From Planctomyces sp. (lineage in GTDB: Bacteria; Planctomycetota; Planctomycetia; Planctomycetales; Planctomycetaceae): a stretch of DNA of 62,928 nt. A program made the translations under genes and the position numbers. Positions 43,954-53,481 of the stretch are shown in pieces. The notes beneath the pieces were generated by a model. It was not told the origin of the DNA. It made no database searches and was given only the letters and a program-made list of their open reading frames with translations. Positions within the stretch are counted from its first letter, which is position 1, and each line of letters opens with the position of its first letter. The stretch is from contig JAEUIH010000025.1 of assembly GCA_016795105.1 (NCBI GenBank), forward strand, positions 28,599 through 91,526. Direction: 5' to 3'.

Positions 43954-46074
43954 CTACATCACGCCAAAGAACCAGTACCAGTCCTCATAGGGATTTGGCT
44001 GATAGAGCCATGGGTCTTCCGTCTTAGGGGGATTGCCCAGCGTTGGTGGTGGGTCTTTGGTGGGTTGAGAGATGACAACAACATCCACGAGTTTTGCATC
44101 AATGGGAGGAGCCGCTGTTGGGTCTGTTCCCAGAGGTCCTGTGTCATCAGAGAGCATTACAGCCGACAGTCGGTAGTCGATGGTCGGAAGTGGCTTTCCA
44201 TCCTGAGTGGTTGCGTTGAATCGTACGAAATATGTACCGGCTTTCAGCATCAGGGTGTCTGCGGTTCTCGTGACCCCGCCTATGGAAACGATTCGATAAA
44301 CTTCGTTTCCTGCGGCATCAAAGATCGTCAGTTGAGTAGCAACATTGGGGCTTGCTGCGGCCGCATTTACTGGTGTGAGGCTGATGGCCAGAAGTCGAGT
44401 CTGTGTCATTTCGACTTCATGGAACTGACGTGGAACAGCGGCAGTCAGTCGACCACGGAATAAGTCCGTCATTTCCTCTGCATATGCCCCGAATCGAACT
44501 CGGAAACTATAGTTCCCGGTTGGATTTCGTGTTGTTGCAGGGTCACGTTGTACTTTGAGGAAGTAGTCACGTTTTGCGGTGATTCCGGAGACCTGAACCG
44601 TAAATCGGCCTGCTCCACTTCGAAGAATCGTGAACGGGACTGCCTGCCCTGCTGAGTTGAGTACGGAAAGTTTGGGGATCAACGTGCCATAGTCAGCCAC
44701 TTCGAAGGCTACAACCATAACATCACCGGCGGCGACTCGGTCAGGGCTGCGGAATACGTAGTAATCGACATCCGTCAGATCCGAAATCGTTCCTTCATAT
44801 CCATAGGCGGTTCCTTTGACATAACCCACGGAAGGTTTGAGAACTGTCGCAGTACTGAGCGAATCATTCAGGTGCAGATCGTTTTCATATTGAGCAACTT
44901 TACCGGTAAGGAAAAGTTCTGAAACCTCTGCCTGATCAAGGAAGTCCACATTCATCTGCGGAACGGACTCAATCGCCCACTTCGTTGCTTTATTCAACCG
45001 ATCATACGTGACAACGACTGCGTATCGACCAACGCCAAATGCTCCTGAGCCGGGAGCTGAAGCAATTCGAACATAGTATTTCTGTTCTGCTGCCTGCTGA
45101 AACGTGATAATTGCATCGCCACCTGGCGTCGTTGACACTTTGGAGGCAAGCACGGCGCCGTTCCGGTTGACAACCTGCAGACTGCCCTGAAACTGGCTGA
45201 GTCCATGAACGCGAAGCCGAACAGTGACCGGTCCACTGTAGTCAGACAGTGCGTTCAGTTGGAAATAGTCCACGTCGGATGTTTTGGAGATATCACCGTA
45301 CTGCAGCAGTGGTGTCAGGCCATCAAAGCTGGACGAACGTATGTCCGATGCTTTTGAAATCGTATCGTTCGCTTTATTGGCATCCTGCGCATCAATTCTT
45401 GTTCCGTGAAGTTGAAGCAGTTTTGCGATGTCATCAGCCGCTGGAACCAGAGGCGTGGACGGTGAGTTGTGCAGAAACATTGGGGACGTCACGCTCGGAC
45501 TGTGCGACAACCCAAGAATGTGGCCGACCTCATGCATCAGTACCGACTTGAACTGACTGATTGACGCAGGTCGAAATGTGGAATTGAAGACAATGTCACC
45601 GGCCCATGTTCCGGCGATTCCCCCGCTGTGAGGAACGGCAAACGCGTAGACTTCACTGGACATCGGAACTGCTGCGATACGGATGTCGCCAAAGCGAGGA
45701 TCACCCTGGGTTTGTCCCTGAATGCCAAGAGGCTGGCCTCCGTCCGGCACAAAACCGATATTCACGTTCACCTGACTGGTCCATGCCTGGAAGACTTCCC
45801 CAATGGCACGTCGCAACTGTGTGGGCGATCCGAGATAGGAGTAGGTTGAGAGAAATGTGCTGGGCTGGCCTTCGACGTCCGTTCCATCCGGAACAATACT
45901 GGATGTCAGCTGGGAAGGATTCTCCCATGGGACTGCTGTGAGCATTTGCCGAACTTCGAGCGATTCAGAATGAACCTGAGACGATGCGGTCTTACGTCGA
46001 CGACGGTTGTTGCCCGATTCCCGGTTCATGAATTGTTTTGCCCGGGAGCAGGTTTCCCGCCAGAATACACTCAT
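43954..46074 (-). CDS. Surface metzincin (matrixin-like) metalloprotease
   Basis: 706 residues from ATG 46074 (GGAG 7 bp upstream); the longer frame to 46119 was rejected. Near the N-terminus ESLEVRQMLTAVP is the planctomycete export motif after an Arg-rich stretch. The protease domain contains HEVGHILGLSH (181-191), the HExxHxxGxxH zinc site, with the Met-turn SPMF at 197-200. Further on, several PPC-like beta domains occur (DVDYFQLNALSDYSGPV, DVDYYVFRSPDRVAAGD). Probably a cell-surface or secreted zinc endopeptidase; substrate unknown. Confidence 0.88.
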   Translation of the reverse strand: MSVFWRETCSRAKQFMNRESGNNRRRRKTASSQVHSESLEVRQMLTAVPWENPSQLTSSIVPDGTDVEGQPSTFLSTYSYLGSPTQLRRAIGEVFQAWTSQVNVNIGFVPDGGQPLGIQGQTQGDPRFGDIRIAAVPMSSEVYAFAVPHSGGIAGTWAGDIVFNSTFRPASISQFKSVLMHEVGHILGLSHSPSVTSPMFLHNSPSTPLVPAADDIAKLLQLHGTRIDAQDANKANDTISKASDIRSSSFDGLTPLLQYGDISKTSDVDYFQLNALSDYSGPVTVRLRVHGLSQFQGSLQVVNRNGAVLASKVSTTPGGDAIITFQQAAEQKYYVRIASAPGSGAFGVGRYAVVVTYDRLNKATKWAIESVPQMNVDFLDQAEVSELFLTGKVAQYENDLHLNDSLSTATVLKPSVGYVKGTAYGYEGTISDLTDVDYYVFRSPDRVAAGDVMVVAFEVADYGTLIPKLSVLNSAGQAVPFTILRSGAGRFTVQVSGITAKRDYFLKVQRDPATTRNPTGNYSFRVRFGAYAEEMTDLFRGRLTAAVPRQFHEVEMTQTRLLAISLTPVNAAAASPNVATQLTIFDAAGNEVYRIVSIGGVTRTADTLMLKAGTYFVRFNATTQDGKPLPTIDYRLSAVMLSDDTGPLGTDPTAAPPIDAKLVDVVVISQPTKDPPPTLGNPPKTEDPWLYQPNPYEDWYWFFGVM

Positions 46075-46238
46075 CTCGTCTCTCCAGTACCCCATCTCGA
46101 AACCTAATACTACAAACATCGTAAAATAATCGCCGCTACTATTCCTGAAAACTCCTGTTTCGATTTATTCCGTGTTTTCCAGTAAACAGCAGCAGATTTC
46201 ACCGGCCGCTCCGCAATTCTGGCTTCGGTACTCCCTGT

Positions 46239-48176
46239 TTAGAACAGTGGGCTATCGACAAACACATCGTCGAGGATTGCCTGGCCAGCGAGGCTTCCTG
46301 CTGTCGACGCTCCCGTTAATAACGATGTGTTTTGGTAATAGCTGGTTTGCAGTGTGGTGAGCAGTGTTCCGTTAGCTCCCGACGCGCCGTTCCATCGATA
46401 GAATTTCCCGTCCGGGGTAATGAAGTACCAGCGGCCATCTCCCACCACCCATTTTTCCTGTCGCCCACCCCAGTTGTAGAAGTTATTTGGAGGATCCACG
46501 AGCTTCAGGCCACGGTCGAGTGCAAAAGCGCGTTCTGGATTTCCCAGGTTTTGTACTGCAGAGGTCAGCAATGCGGGGTCATTATGAAATCGGGCATCCA
46601 GAGTCGCAATCACAGTTCCATTCGCTCCGGCGCGGCCATCCCATTTGCGGACTGTGCCATCAGGTGTCACGAAATACCATGAGCTTCCTCCCTTCATCCA
46701 TTTTTCTCCACGCCCACCCCAGTCGTCATAGGCGGTTGATACGGTGGACAGGTTCAGCTCCTGATCAAGTTCTGCGGCCATCGCTCGCAACAGATCGTCG
46801 TCAAGCGACAAATCACGGACGGCTTTTGCTTCGTGGAGTAATTCGGGATTTGCGTGAAACGATGGATCAAGAATTGTGACCAGTGAACCGTTGGCACCGG
46901 CAGCTCCATCCCATTTGTACAACGCACCATCGGGGGTAATGAAGTACCATTGATTGAGTTTTCCGCGAACCCACTTCTCACCTCGCCCACCGAAGTTCTC
47001 AAAGTAGTTTCCTCCGGTGGCCAGTTGAAGTGTTCGATCAAGTTGATAAGCATCGACCAGATTCTGATTCGACGGATCTGCGATTCGCCCGGAGCCTGCA
47101 ACAGTCCCTGAAAGCAATGTGCCAGCTTCAATCAAAGTCCCGTTTGACACGCCTGGAAAATTCCCTGGAAACGGCTTGTTGTCATCGCCGGTTTCGAAGT
47201 CCAGGCGTCCAAATCCACGGGCACCGATTGTGATCGAACCGACCGTGACTCCTGCAACCCGAATAGGCCACACTGAGCCAGGAGCCGCATTCCAGATCTC
47301 AACCTTGAATTCTGTTTTCGCCGGTACATTTCCCAGAGCCGGTGTGGACTCAAATGATGCGCTGCCGCTCGCTACGCCATCCCCCGTCAACGCAACGCGC
47401 AGATGAGTCACTCCATTTGGCGTGCCCCGGTCGTCCGGTCGAGTCGATGGAGTCCCCACAACATCCGTTCCAAGTCGAACATCGGATGTATTGTTGATTC
47501 GCGGGAAGTTGGCAGGAAACGCTGTTGCGTCCGGTCGAGTTCTGTCTGAATAACGAACACGCACAACACCAGCAGCAGAACTTGTTAACGTGGCAACCGT
47601 GTTACCATTAATGATCAGAGGATACGTTGTGGAAGGACTAAGGTTGTAAACTTCCAGCTCAAATTCACGACGTTCAACACCTTTCTCTGTTTCAATCTCA
47701 AATTGAAACGATCCGGACTGAGCGCCGGTACCGCCGAGCGTGAAGAACTGTGAAGCAGACAGTATGTCATCATTGCCCTTGTTGCGCATCACACCACTTG
47801 CCACTCCGGCAATCGTGACAGATGTTCCAACATCGGCTCCAGGCCAGTTTGACGGAAATGGGAACTCATCCGGATCGCTCGGGTTTTCCTCAAACTCCAT
47901 CGATCCGAGTCCTGCCGAATTGATGGTGATCGTGCCGACATTAACTCCGGCCACCAGTACGTTATGAGTTCCACTGGGGCCCTTGCTGACAACCAGTTCA
48001 AAGTTCCGTTCTCCGTCCCGAACTTTGAATTCAGCTGTTGCAAATGAACCATTGGCCCCGGTCAGGACGGCCTCAACTCCTGCTGCCGCCAGCAATTGCC
48101 GCGATTCTGGTACTTCAACAGTGGCGCAGATGATTCCTGCTGTGAGATTCTGATTTCGACGTGATTGGCGACGCAT
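46239..48176 (-). CDS. Surface protein of two triplicated repeat modules
   Basis: 645 residues from ATG 48176 (GGAG 8 bp upstream). VPESRQLLAAAG is the planctomycete export motif. The first half has three related units of about 110 residues (GVNVGTITINSAGLGSMEFE, GNTVATLTSSAAGVVRVRYS, GVTVGSITIGARGFGRLDFE, each followed by FPxNxPx). The second half has three units of about 95 residues, each with WGGRxEKW (FGGRGEKW in the first), WYF(I/V)TPDG, K/RW(D/N)GxxGANG and a short LL end. Family not recognised. The C-terminal units may be bindings or propeller-like blades. Confidence 0.78.
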   Translation of the reverse strand: MRRQSRRNQNLTAGIICATVEVPESRQLLAAAGVEAVLTGANGSFATAEFKVRDGERNFELVVSKGPSGTHNVLVAGVNVGTITINSAGLGSMEFEENPSDPDEFPFPSNWPGADVGTSVTIAGVASGVMRNKGNDDILSASQFFTLGGTGAQSGSFQFEIETEKGVERREFELEVYNLSPSTTYPLIINGNTVATLTSSAAGVVRVRYSDRTRPDATAFPANFPRINNTSDVRLGTDVVGTPSTRPDDRGTPNGVTHLRVALTGDGVASGSASFESTPALGNVPAKTEFKVEIWNAAPGSVWPIRVAGVTVGSITIGARGFGRLDFETGDDNKPFPGNFPGVSNGTLIEAGTLLSGTVAGSGRIADPSNQNLVDAYQLDRTLQLATGGNYFENFGGRGEKWVRGKLNQWYFITPDGALYKWDGAAGANGSLVTILDPSFHANPELLHEAKAVRDLSLDDDLLRAMAAELDQELNLSTVSTAYDDWGGRGEKWMKGGSSWYFVTPDGTVRKWDGRAGANGTVIATLDARFHNDPALLTSAVQNLGNPERAFALDRGLKLVDPPNNFYNWGGRQEKWVVGDGRWYFITPDGKFYRWNGASGANGTLLTTLQTSYYQNTSLLTGASTAGSLAGQAILDDVFVDSPLF

Positions 48177-48323
48177 GCTACTGACTCCACGGATTGAAGC
48201 ACAAAGCTCCATGAACAAGGTGCGTTTTCCGTGAGGAGCGAAATCTACGGCCGAAAACCGCCAATCATTTTTTTGGAATTCACCAGTTTACGTAAATCCC
48301 ATAAATAACAGGGGTTGTGTAAA

Positions 48324-48431
48324 AGTAGCAGGCATTCTCCGAATGCCGTCCGCCCGAGTCCTTGCCGAGCGCCCGTCGCCGTCAGCGTCAGCAGGAGCGT
48401 TGCGAACGGCACATGGAACGTGCCTGCTACT
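48324..48431. repeat. REPIN C: inverted REP pair with compensatory stem changes
   Basis: Left REP 48324-48353: head AGTAGCA, stem GGCATTC, loop TCC, stem GAATGCC. Right REP 48402-48431 (inverted): head AGTAGCA, stem GGCACGT, loop TCC, stem ATGTGCC. The two stems differ at three positions but both still pair. The right end lies 4 bp from the stop codon of the SMP-30-like gene. Confidence 0.85.
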
Positions 48432-48435
48432 TTGA

Positions 48436-49389
48436 CTACGGAATATCAAATCGAGGTTGATCGCCGAGGCTTGTAAACGGTGTGTCGCCAACAAACAGGC
48501 ATCCGGAGTTCGGATGTTGCTGGAGCTGTTCCTCGGTCATACCCTCCACGGCCGTTGTCAAAACCAGCCGCACCTTTCCGTTTTGTTCAACCAATTGTGG
48601 ACAGGTAACCCTCGGGGCGCCCGGGCATGTCCAGATGGCTTCCAGTGCTCCGTCGGAAATCCGATACTGGCGAGCCGAACCGAATTTGGAGTCGCCTGGG
48701 TCGTAGAGTGCCACAATCAGGCTTTGGTGATCCGGTGTGAGAATCATCCCATCGGGAAATACGTTTCCGGCTGTCAGATCGACAATCGTATGGGGATCAC
48801 TAAGTGTCGCGCCCTGGAGGTTCAGAAGGCTGCGAGTGATTTTCTTCGAGGGCGAATCGATGTCGTAAAGCCAAAGCATCCCGGCGTCTCCCGGTACAAC
48901 GGCTTTTCCGTTCGAGCAGATCTGGTCGCTTCTGAGCGTAATCAGTCTTCGGTCAGAACGACGCCATAAGTAGAGGCCAGCCTTGTGAGTCCTGAATTCC
49001 AGGTCCTTACAACCGAAAATCAGGTTGCCTTCAAAGACGACACCGTCATTGATGATCGTATTCACAACAGAGGAGTCGACTCCTGTAATCAAAGGAGTCC
49101 ATTTCCCAGTCAAAACATCCATAAACCCAACTTCGCGTTCGACGCCAGCGACAAATACGTTTGGAGCATTTGTCGGAAACGCAAAGCCGGGTCGGCCTTT
49201 CAGAACTGTGGTCTCGTTGATTCCCGTTGTCAGACTGAGCCGATTGATGGCTCCAAAAGTCGCTCCCGCACCATGTTGAATTGAGACCCAGCTCATCGAA
49301 TCATGACCCAGCCAGTATGGTCCCTCGGGCAGGAATTTGAGGTCTGCCGAGGACGGACGGAACAGGACTTCGGTTTCTATCATGTTCAT
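48436..49389 (-). CDS. SMP-30/gluconolactonase-like beta-propeller protein
   Basis: 317 residues; ATG 49383 is an alternative start. Layout and phrases fit the SMP-30/LRE propeller: EGPYWLGHDSMSWVSI near the start, VVNTIINDGVVFEGNLIFGCKDLEF in the centre and NVFPDGMILTPDHQSLIVALYDPGD further on. Members hydrolyse sugar lactones or bind metal; the substrate here is unknown. No export signal is evident. A family C REPIN follows the stop and a single family C REP lies 30 bp upstream of the start. Confidence 0.72.
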   Translation of the reverse strand: MNMIETEVLFRPSSADLKFLPEGPYWLGHDSMSWVSIQHGAGATFGAINRLSLTTGINETTVLKGRPGFAFPTNAPNVFVAGVEREVGFMDVLTGKWTPLITGVDSSVVNTIINDGVVFEGNLIFGCKDLEFRTHKAGLYLWRRSDRRLITLRSDQICSNGKAVVPGDAGMLWLYDIDSPSKKITRSLLNLQGATLSDPHTIVDLTAGNVFPDGMILTPDHQSLIVALYDPGDSKFGSARQYRISDGALEAIWTCPGAPRVTCPQLVEQNGKVRLVLTTAVEGMTEEQLQQHPNSGCLFVGDTPFTSLGDQPRFDIP

Positions 49390-49418
49390 GGTGGACAGAA
49401 TTTCTCTGGTAGAGCGGT

Positions 49419-49448
49419 GCGGACGGCATTCGGAGAATGCCTGCTACT
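49419..49448 (-). repeat. Single family C REP
   Basis: A lone inverted copy of the left REP of REPIN C (head AGTAGCA, stem GGCATTC, loop TCC, stem GAATGCC), identical over 30 bp to the copy 1.1 kb away. It lies upstream of the SMP-30-like gene. Confidence 0.85.
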
Positions 49449-49623
49449 TTGGAATGATATCGATGAGCAGGTGGAATGTCATGTCTTCAGTGGGGGCCGG
49501 AGCGTGGTGATCGCTTGCCATTGGAGCACTATGCGACCATGATCCTGAGTTCAGCCGATCCAACGGGCTGTCAGACATTTGAGTGTATTCAACCGTCGAA
49601 ACAGGAAACAGGAAGCAAGGAAC

Positions 49624-50145
49624 ATGGTTCGTTCATTAGGAAATATCATCGCTGATTCGCTCAGCCTGTCACTCGGTTATTCAGAACGCTTGTTGAAAGA
49701 TGTTCCGCCCGAAAAATTTGCCCGATTTGCAACACCGGGTGGTCAGTCGATTGAATCGAATCATCCGGCCTTCATTTATGGCCATCTCAGCTTGTACGGT
49801 CCGCGAATTTTGAAGCAGCTGGGCCTTGCGGCTCCGGCGATCCCGGACGGGTTCGAGGCACTGTTTTCCAAAGAAGCCAAATGCGTCGACGATCCGCAGG
49901 GAAACAAATATCCTTCGATGGCTCAAATCACAAAGGTCTACTTTGAAGGGTACAAGGCGGCAGAAGCGGCTTTGAGAGCAATTGACAATTCAGTCCTCGA
50001 ACAGCCGAATCCTCTCGAAGGGCGCATGGCCGAACTGTTTCCGACCCTCGGTTCTCTTCAGTCGTTCTATTGCGGTGGCCACATCATGATGCATCTCGGG
50101 CAGATGAGTGCCTGGCGAAGAATGGCGGGAATGGGGGCAGCCTGA
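49624..50145 (+). CDS. DinB-like four-helix protein
   Basis: 173 residues from ATG 49624; the longer frame from 49579 adds 15 unlikely residues, and GGAA precedes the chosen ATG. Helical, with HPAFIYGHLSLYGPRILKQLG near residue 45 and HIMMHLGQMSAWRRMAGM at the end. The two His-bearing helices fit the metal-binding DinB/YfiT superfamily (thiol transferases or hydrolases). No operon partner. The intrinsic terminator at 50258-50286 follows. Confidence 0.72.
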   Translation: MVRSLGNIIADSLSLSLGYSERLLKDVPPEKFARFATPGGQSIESNHPAFIYGHLSLYGPRILKQLGLAAPAIPDGFEALFSKEAKCVDDPQGNKYPSMAQITKVYFEGYKAAEAALRAIDNSVLEQPNPLEGRMAELFPTLGSLQSFYCGGHIMMHLGQMSAWRRMAGMGAA

Positions 50146-50257
50146 TTTCGGCACACGAGTTGCTTCGATTTAGAATTGGAAAGAAGGGAAGGGGGCAGTT
50201 GGGTGAAAAACTCGCCTGATTGCCCCTGGACTTTTTTGACGAAAGGCAAAGACAGCG

Positions 50258-50286
50258 GCCGGAACTTCAAAAATCCGGCTTTTTTT
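50258..50286 (+). terminator. Intrinsic terminator after the DinB-like gene
   Basis: GCCGGA (50258-50263) pairs with TCCGGC (50274-50279) around a 10-nt loop, then a T7 run. About 110 bp after the stop codon. Apart from this hairpin, I see nothing recognisable in 50146-50493. Confidence 0.82.
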
Positions 50287-50493
50287 GACTGAGCAGGTTC
50301 CCAATTCCTTCTCAAGTTGGAATTGCCTCAAAATCTAAACTCGTTGTAACATTTACATCTGTTCGATGGACTGAATTGCAAAAACTGCCGAACGCTGACT
50401 GCGATCAGCAGACTTTTGCACGCGAACGATTAGAAACACTCCGATTGAACCGAAGGATGCGGTTTAGGGTGTTTCGAACCGTCGTTCGAAACT

Positions 50494-52053
50494 ATGGCAA
50501 GGAAGCCAAACATGAATGCTCTGCTCGTGCTGATGCTGGCTGTAAACACTGCCTCGGAGACTCCGTCTTCACCATCGACTGCCGCACCGGACATAGTGCT
50601 CCTGGATTTCACAGCGACCTATTGCCCTCCATGCCAGCAAATGCTTCCCATCATTCAACGGCTTGAAGATGAGGGGTTTCCAGTCCAGCGGATTGACACC
50701 ACCGAACATCCGGAACTGCTTCAGAAGTTTCGCGTCAACGGCATCCCGACATTCATATTGCTGAAGGATGGCAAAGAGATTTGGCGGAAAGTAGGACAGA
50801 CACCCGAGTATGAACTGCGAGATGTCCTTGAGCGATCCGGAGCAGCCAAAGAAAATCGTCAATCTGCTGCCATGGAATCAGAGCAGCCGGAGATTGAGGT
50901 TCCTGTACGATCTGATGATGCCGTTGGCGAAGAGGAAGTGACTCGAAGCAATACGCCACCCACGGCGGCTGCTTCCGGGAATCGCCGAGAAGACGGAACG
51001 CTTGGAGGGTTCTTTCGCGGACTGCTGAAAGGGAATGCGAATGGCAACAGAGAATTCCCGACCTTTCGTGGACAGGACCCATCATCAGAAATCGAACTCA
51101 ACGATCTGCTTCGCAATGCCGCCGCAGCAACAGTTCGGGTTAAGGTCACCGGAAAACGACTTCAGGACGTGGGGACAGGTACTATTATTCACAGCACAAC
51201 GGGCGAGTCGATTATTCTGACCTGTGCTCATATCTTTCTTGGTCAGCAGAAAGATGCGCTGGTGGAAGTTGAAATGTTTCAGGACACAAAAGTTCTGAAG
51301 TTTCCGGCTCAGGTTGTCAGTGGAGATCATAACTCGGATCTGGCAATCCTGAAGATTAGAACAACATCACAAATGCCATTCGTTCCTGTCATGGCAGACC
51401 CAGTGGCACTTTCTGTCAGCCAGTCGCTGGTCAGTTTCGGTTGTAATAAGGGCGGCGTTCCATCATCTCTGGCCACTCGAGTTGTGGAGATCAACAAGTG
51501 GAAAGGGCCATCGAATGTGACGTGTGAAGTCGATCCGGTGCAGGGGCGATCCGGCGGCGGACTCTTCACCATGGATGGAGAACTGGTGGCGGTCTGCAGT
51601 GCCGCTGATCGAGAAGTCAAGACGGGGCTGTACATGTCGCACACAGCAATTGTGGAACTCCTCAAGCGATCAAAACTGGAACACGTTACTATGACTCGCA
51701 GTGCTGCCGGTGAAGATGCGGCAGTTGCGTTTCAGGAAGGTCGCAGCGTCCGGGACAGCAATTCCGCAAGACCGGAAGTCACCGCAGAGTCTGTTGCGTC
51801 GAATGCACCGGTGAATCCTGGATTTGACGTTCCTGAAGCAGTCCAACCAAAGCAGGAAGTCGAAGTCGTCCCGGAATTTGAAGAGAATTTGCCGACGATG
51901 ATGGGTTCCGGAACGTCCGTCACTGTCGTTATTGAACCCAAAGTTCGTGGCGGAAAGAAACGGACGGTTGTGATTCCAAACGCGACGCCGTGGCTGATTG
52001 AGCTTCTGACGGGAGAATCAACGAGCGGAGCGAATGCGAGCGCGTCTCGCTGA
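50494..52053 (+). CDS. Thioredoxin-trypsin-like serine protease fusion
   Basis: 519 residues. A short N-terminal hydrophobic segment (LLVLMLAVNTAS) may export it. Residues about 33-115 are a thioredoxin domain with Cys44-Pro-Pro-Cys47 (TATYCPPCQQML) and cis-Pro in NGIPTFILL. A Pro/Glu/Ser-rich linker (120-195) follows. Residues about 205-395 are a trypsin/HtrA-like protease with His246 (TCAHIF), Asp282 (HNSDLAIL) and Ser353 (GRSGGGLF). The C-terminal about 120 residues are low-complexity with a basic patch (KVRGGKKRTVV). No PDZ domain. The fusion suggests redox sensing or targeting of oxidised substrates, which is inference. Confidence 0.87.
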   Translation: MARKPNMNALLVLMLAVNTASETPSSPSTAAPDIVLLDFTATYCPPCQQMLPIIQRLEDEGFPVQRIDTTEHPELLQKFRVNGIPTFILLKDGKEIWRKVGQTPEYELRDVLERSGAAKENRQSAAMESEQPEIEVPVRSDDAVGEEEVTRSNTPPTAAASGNRREDGTLGGFFRGLLKGNANGNREFPTFRGQDPSSEIELNDLLRNAAAATVRVKVTGKRLQDVGTGTIIHSTTGESIILTCAHIFLGQQKDALVEVEMFQDTKVLKFPAQVVSGDHNSDLAILKIRTTSQMPFVPVMADPVALSVSQSLVSFGCNKGGVPSSLATRVVEINKWKGPSNVTCEVDPVQGRSGGGLFTMDGELVAVCSAADREVKTGLYMSHTAIVELLKRSKLEHVTMTRSAAGEDAAVAFQEGRSVRDSNSARPEVTAESVASNAPVNPGFDVPEAVQPKQEVEVVPEFEENLPTMMGSGTSVTVVIEPKVRGGKKRTVVIPNATPWLIELLTGESTSGANASASR

Positions 52054-52259
52054 TGTTCCGCGAATCCCGTACGACGACGTTTGGATTCTTCCTGTCCCGC
52101 AAAGGACACGAACCACACGAAAGAACACGATCGGGTACTTCTGCGATTCTTCCGTCGCTTCCGCGTCTTCCGTGGTCAAAACGCCAACCCTGCTTTCGAT
52201 TCGAATTTAAGCAACTGTTCGATTCCTTCGGTTGAGTGAAGCGGATTCGCGTCGGGGAT

Positions 52260-53330
52260 TTATCCTCCGGACTGGACTCGCTTCTTTGCTCGCTCCTGAA
52301 GTTCCACAGGCACGAATTTCAGGAGTCGTTCGACAATTACATCCGGAGTCACACCCTGACTTGCTGCTGCGAAGGTTGTCATGATTCGGTGCCGCAGCAC
52401 GGGTTTTGCCACTGCCCGGATGTCGTCTGTTGTTACATGAAATCGCCCCTGCAGGAGTGCATGAGCACGCGCACCAAGAATCAGATACTGGCCTGCACGA
52501 GGGCCTGCGCCCCATGACACAAGTTCTTTAACGAACGGAGGAGCTTCTGATTCACTCGGTCGACTCGCTCGCACCAAATCCCTCGCATACACAAAATTGT
52601 ATTCCGCACACGGGACTCTCCGAACAACTTCCTGAAGCGCCTGAATCTGGCGTCCGGTAAGTACAGCATTCAGCTCCGGTTTCTCCGATCCGGTTGTTTG
52701 CTTCAGAATCCGAAGTTCTTCCGCGGCTGTTGGATAACTGACAACCACATTGAACATGAAACGGTCCAACTGAGCTTCGGGCAATGGATAGGTGCCCTCC
52801 TGTTCAATCGGATTCTGCGTTGCGAGTGTAAAGAATGGTTCCGGCAGGGGATACGTATTCGAGCCAATTGTGACGTGCCGTTCCTGCATGGCTTCCAGAA
52901 GTGCGGCCTGGGTCTTTGGCGGCGTTCGATTGATTTCGTCAGCGAGCAGAACATGTGTAAAGAGTGGCCCGCGAATGAACTGAAACACCTTGCGACCAGT
53001 CTCCGGGTCATCCTGAAGGACGTCCGTTCCAGTGATGTCGGACGGCATCAGGTCAGGCGTAAACTGGATTCGGCGAAATGAAAGCTGCAGAATTGAAGCT
53101 ATGGTGCTGCACAGCAAAGTCTTAGCAAGACCGGGGACCCCAACCAGCAGACAATGACCTTTGGCAAACATAGCGATCAACAATTGATCAACAACTTCAT
53201 CCTGACCGATAATTACTTTTCCGATTTCCTGACGCATTCTCTGGTATGCGGCCGTCAGGCCTCGGATTGCTTGTTCTTCAAGCTCAGCGCCGCTTCGTTC
53301 AGAAGCCGGTCGGTTTGTCTCTTCGGTCAT
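52260..53330 (-). CDS. MoxR-family AAA+ ATPase
   Basis: 356 residues from ATG 53330; the frame extends to 53405 without family sequence. Walker A GVPGLAKT (64-71), Walker B and following helix [10 protein letters not shown] (126-135), sensor 1 in [27 protein letters not shown], and a C-terminal lid ([22 protein letters not shown]). MoxR proteins are chaperone-like ATPases that usually act with a von Willebrand A/DUF58 partner. That partner would be expected after the stop at 52260; instead an opposing gene is there. Confidence 0.9.
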   Translation of the reverse strand: MTEETNRPASERSGAELEEQAIRGLTAAYQRMRQEIGKVIIGQDEVVDQLLIAMFAKGHCLLVGVPGLAKTLLCSTIASILQLSFRRIQFTPDLMPSDITGTDVLQDDPETGRKVFQFIRGPLFTHVLLADEINRTPPKTQAALLEAMQERHVTIGSNTYPLPEPFFTLATQNPIEQEGTYPLPEAQLDRFMFNVVVSYPTAAEELRILKQTTGSEKPELNAVLTGRQIQALQEVVRRVPCAEYNFVYARDLVRASRPSESEAPPFVKELVSWGAGPRAGQYLILGARAHALLQGRFHVTTDDIRAVAKPVLRHRIMTTFAAASQGVTPDVIVERLLKFVPVELQERAKKRVQSGG

Positions 53331-53481
53331 CGTTCTCGCCAACAGGGATTCAGGAGTTTTTTCAGCCGCATTGAAACGCGCATCTCGCGCAATTTCGAGT
53401 CGCAAGGTTGAAGAATACCGAATTTCGTTAGCGCTCGCAGGTCAATGATCTCTCAAATGTGCAGGACAAAATCGCAGATGG

